From assembly GCF_004551525.1 (NCBI RefSeq), contig NZ_SATR01000032.1, positions 138 to 53,569 of the forward strand: a DNA stretch of 53,432 bases, given 5' to 3'. A program made the position numbers and the translations under genes. Source of the stretch: Vibrio ouci (lineage in GTDB: Bacteria > Pseudomonadota > Gammaproteobacteria > Enterobacterales > Vibrionaceae). Below, piece by piece: positions 53,287-53,432 of the stretch. The notes under the pieces are model-generated. The model worked only from the letters and a program-made list of their open reading frames with translations. It did not search any database and was not told where the DNA came from. Position 1 is the first letter of the stretch. Every line of letters starts with the position of its first letter.

Positions 53287-53432
53287 GTAGTGGTCAACTA
53301 AAATTGGCCACAGTTTTGTAAGTTTTCCAGTAAAGCCTTTCTGACTCATTCGGAGTCAGGCCACCATTATACTGGTGCGGCCTGATTTGGCTGTAATATC
53401 TGATGATATAGCCAACAACACTTTGCCAAGCT
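53286..53432 (-). mobile_element. end of an IS3-family element inserted in istA (partial)
   Basis: The element begins at about TGTAGTGGTCAACTAAAATT (53286) and runs off the window. The enclosed minus-strand frame is an IS3-family OrfB C-terminus, so the transposase gene reads toward this end. Confidence 0.8.
53294..53431 (-). CDS. IS3-family transposase OrfB, C-terminal part
   Basis: 46 codons (partial, 5-prime end outside the window). The sequence includes YYSQIRPHQYNGGLTPNESE and then RLYWKTYKTVANFS, the usual C-terminus of IS3-group integrase-type transposases just after the catalytic Glu region. The TGA stop lies about 8 bases inside the element end. Confidence 0.88.
   Translation of the reverse strand, partial: AWQSVVGYIIRYYSQIRPHQYNGGLTPNESERLYWKTYKTVANFS

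Noticed and set aside
1..53432. CRISPR arrays, tRNA or rRNA genes, riboswitches
   Set aside because: No regularly spaced identical repeats, no tRNA-like or rRNA sequence and no known riboswitch motif were seen on reading either strand.

Overview
The window is chromosomal DNA from a gamma-proteobacterium of the family Vibrionaceae, very probably a Vibrio. The evidence is gene content and order (msrC-proQ-prc, pepN, NAD-GDH, pyrD-zapC-rlmKL, uup, rmf, fabA-lonH-matP, ccoNOQP-fnr-uspE-ttcA, potABCD-potD), Vibrio-type small families (DUF2835, DUF3634, DUF2987, DUF3466) and moderate AT content. A Xer recombination site of the chromosome I dif type at 32216-32243 and three perfect matS sites (19315, 21653, 38559) place it at the replication terminus, inside the Ter macrodomain. 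matP, whose product reads matS, is itself in the window at 29287. No rRNA, tRNA or CRISPR array was seen.

Left part (1-13.2 kb): a leftward operon encodes an ABC exporter and the LetA/LetB lipid-transport pair and ends in a clear terminator. Rightward follow msrC, the RNA chaperone ProQ and the periplasmic protease Prc, then an unknown exported two-repeat protein, pepN and a DUF2835 protein. Middle-left (13.3-26.3 kb): the 1613-residue NAD-glutamate dehydrogenase, pyrD with a promoter fused to the upstream terminator, zapC, rlmKL, a glutaredoxin-like gene overlapping uup, and an exported DUF3466 protein with a GlyGly-CTERM-like tail.

Terminus core (26.5-34.3 kb): rmf; leftward fabA, with adjacent FadR-like and FabR-like operators, and lonH; rightward matP, a DUF3634 protein, a small exported protein resembling TolA domain III, and an HDOD protein. 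Then come about 640 bp of decayed or non-coding DNA carrying dif, a leftward orphan alpha/beta hydrolase of the DUF2235/Tle type, and a membrane-anchored protein. In Vibrio cholerae this interval holds the TLC, RS1 and CTX elements. Here dif is single and appears unoccupied.

Right part (34.4-53.4 kb): the cbb3 oxidase operon ccoNOQP with its assembly genes ccoH, ccoI and ccoS and a TauE/SafE-like membrane protein; fnr with a perfect FNR box just before its start; uspE; ttcA; a DUF2987 protein; a bax-like lipoprotein; a multi-pass membrane protein; and the polyamine importer potABC with two tandem potD genes. The window ends with a 161-bp palindromic repeat element, a small membrane-protein gene entered by an IS21-type end, and an IS3-family element that interrupts istA. 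Functionally the window groups envelope homeostasis, terminus organisation, the aerobic/anaerobic switch (cbb3, Fnr, UspE, TtcA) and polyamine uptake.
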